Shown here piece after piece: positions 63,548-64,000 of a stretch of 64,000 bases of DNA. Each line of letters begins with the position of its first letter. Within the stretch, counting starts at the first letter, position 1. Source of the DNA: Rhea pennata (Eukaryota; Chordata; Aves; Rheiformes; Rheidae). The position numbers and the translations under genes were made by a program. The stretch is from positions 558,001 to 622,000 of the forward strand of contig NC_084665.1 of assembly GCF_028389875.1 (NCBI RefSeq), written 5' to 3'. The notes under the pieces were generated by a model. The model was given only the letters and a program-made list of their open reading frames with translations, did not search any database and had not been told where the DNA came from.

Positions 63548-64000
63548 CTGCAACTGTGGAAGACTGGTCTCCTCTACAAAGCAGAGATGGCATGGGAAGA
63601 AATATGTGTGGATGAAAGAGTTAGGTGAGAGTTGGGACAGGAGTTGTACATTGGTAGGGAGCAGATGAAAAAGGTTAGAATTAGAAATCCAAGGGAGTTA
63701 ATGTTTCAACCCAATAATTAAACAGAAAAAAGTATCAGCAGTGGTTACAAGCCAACATTGGTATAAATCTAAACATACTGTCTGTGCCAACACTGCTCTT
63801 AGAAGCATAGGTTACAGAAGCAAGCCAAAGTGCCTCGTTCTTTTATAGGACTACTAACAGCAAGGATATGCTTCAGACAAACCCTATGTAGTCCTGCTAC
63901 CCTATCAGCAAGACTATCCAAAACCATCAGAGTATGACTGCATTGCTACCACCAGATTTCTACCTACTTTTGTCTGATTTGACAGCCCAAAATATTCTGC
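63548..64000. other. Intergenic to window edge
   Basis: Nothing recognised. Confidence 0.5.

Overview
The window looks like nuclear DNA from a bird. Evidence: several CR1 LINE fragments of avian type, all cut short at the 5' end and finishing in the ATTCTATGAT-type 3' tail; one tRNA-Ile-headed SINE with a CR1 tail, an architecture I know from the TguSINE1/ManaSINE group of songbirds and relatives; two old MIR remnants; low repeat content; and one gene whose protein aligns residue for residue with chicken egg-white cystatin. A passerine or close relative is my inference from the SINE, not something the sequence proves.

The only gene I can identify with confidence is cystatin C (CST3), on the minus strand at about 33.65-36.51 kb. 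It has the classic three-exon cystatin layout (CDS 36247-36477, 35056-35169, 33917-33994), all introns in phase 0, and a 140-residue product with a signal peptide, the conserved N-terminal Gly, the QxVAG loop, the PW loop and four disulfide cysteines. A CpG-rich promoter lies to its right, and an AATAAA site followed by a genomic A14 tract lies to its left.

Layout: 0.6-0.95 kb, old CR1; 2.5-4.45 kb, C-rich stretch ending in a polyadenylation-like site; 4.5-13.7 kb, mostly single-copy intergenic DNA with a few exon-like segments and a MIR; 13.8-14.2, 16.8-17.8, 22.4-23.3 and 25.6-25.8 kb, CR1 copies on the minus strand; 31.2-32.0 kb, CR1 on the plus strand; 33.6-37.2 kb, CST3 and its CpG island; 39.2 kb, tRNA-like element; 40-52 kb, single-copy DNA with homeobox-motif-rich, possibly conserved blocks; 52.3 kb, MIR; 55.2 kb, a very cysteine-rich 56-codon ORF that also fits an exon; 57.0-57.4 kb, old CR1 followed by the tRNA-Ile SINE; 57.4-64 kb, intergenic with one exon-like segment at 63.4-63.5 kb.

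Most long ORFs are chance openings or CR1 reverse-transcriptase remains. Several segments combine an open frame with good splice signals and are listed as low-confidence candidate exons. Pseudo-exons of this kind are common in vertebrate DNA, so transcript evidence is needed for each. I see no CRISPR array, operon, bacterial feature or intact virus.
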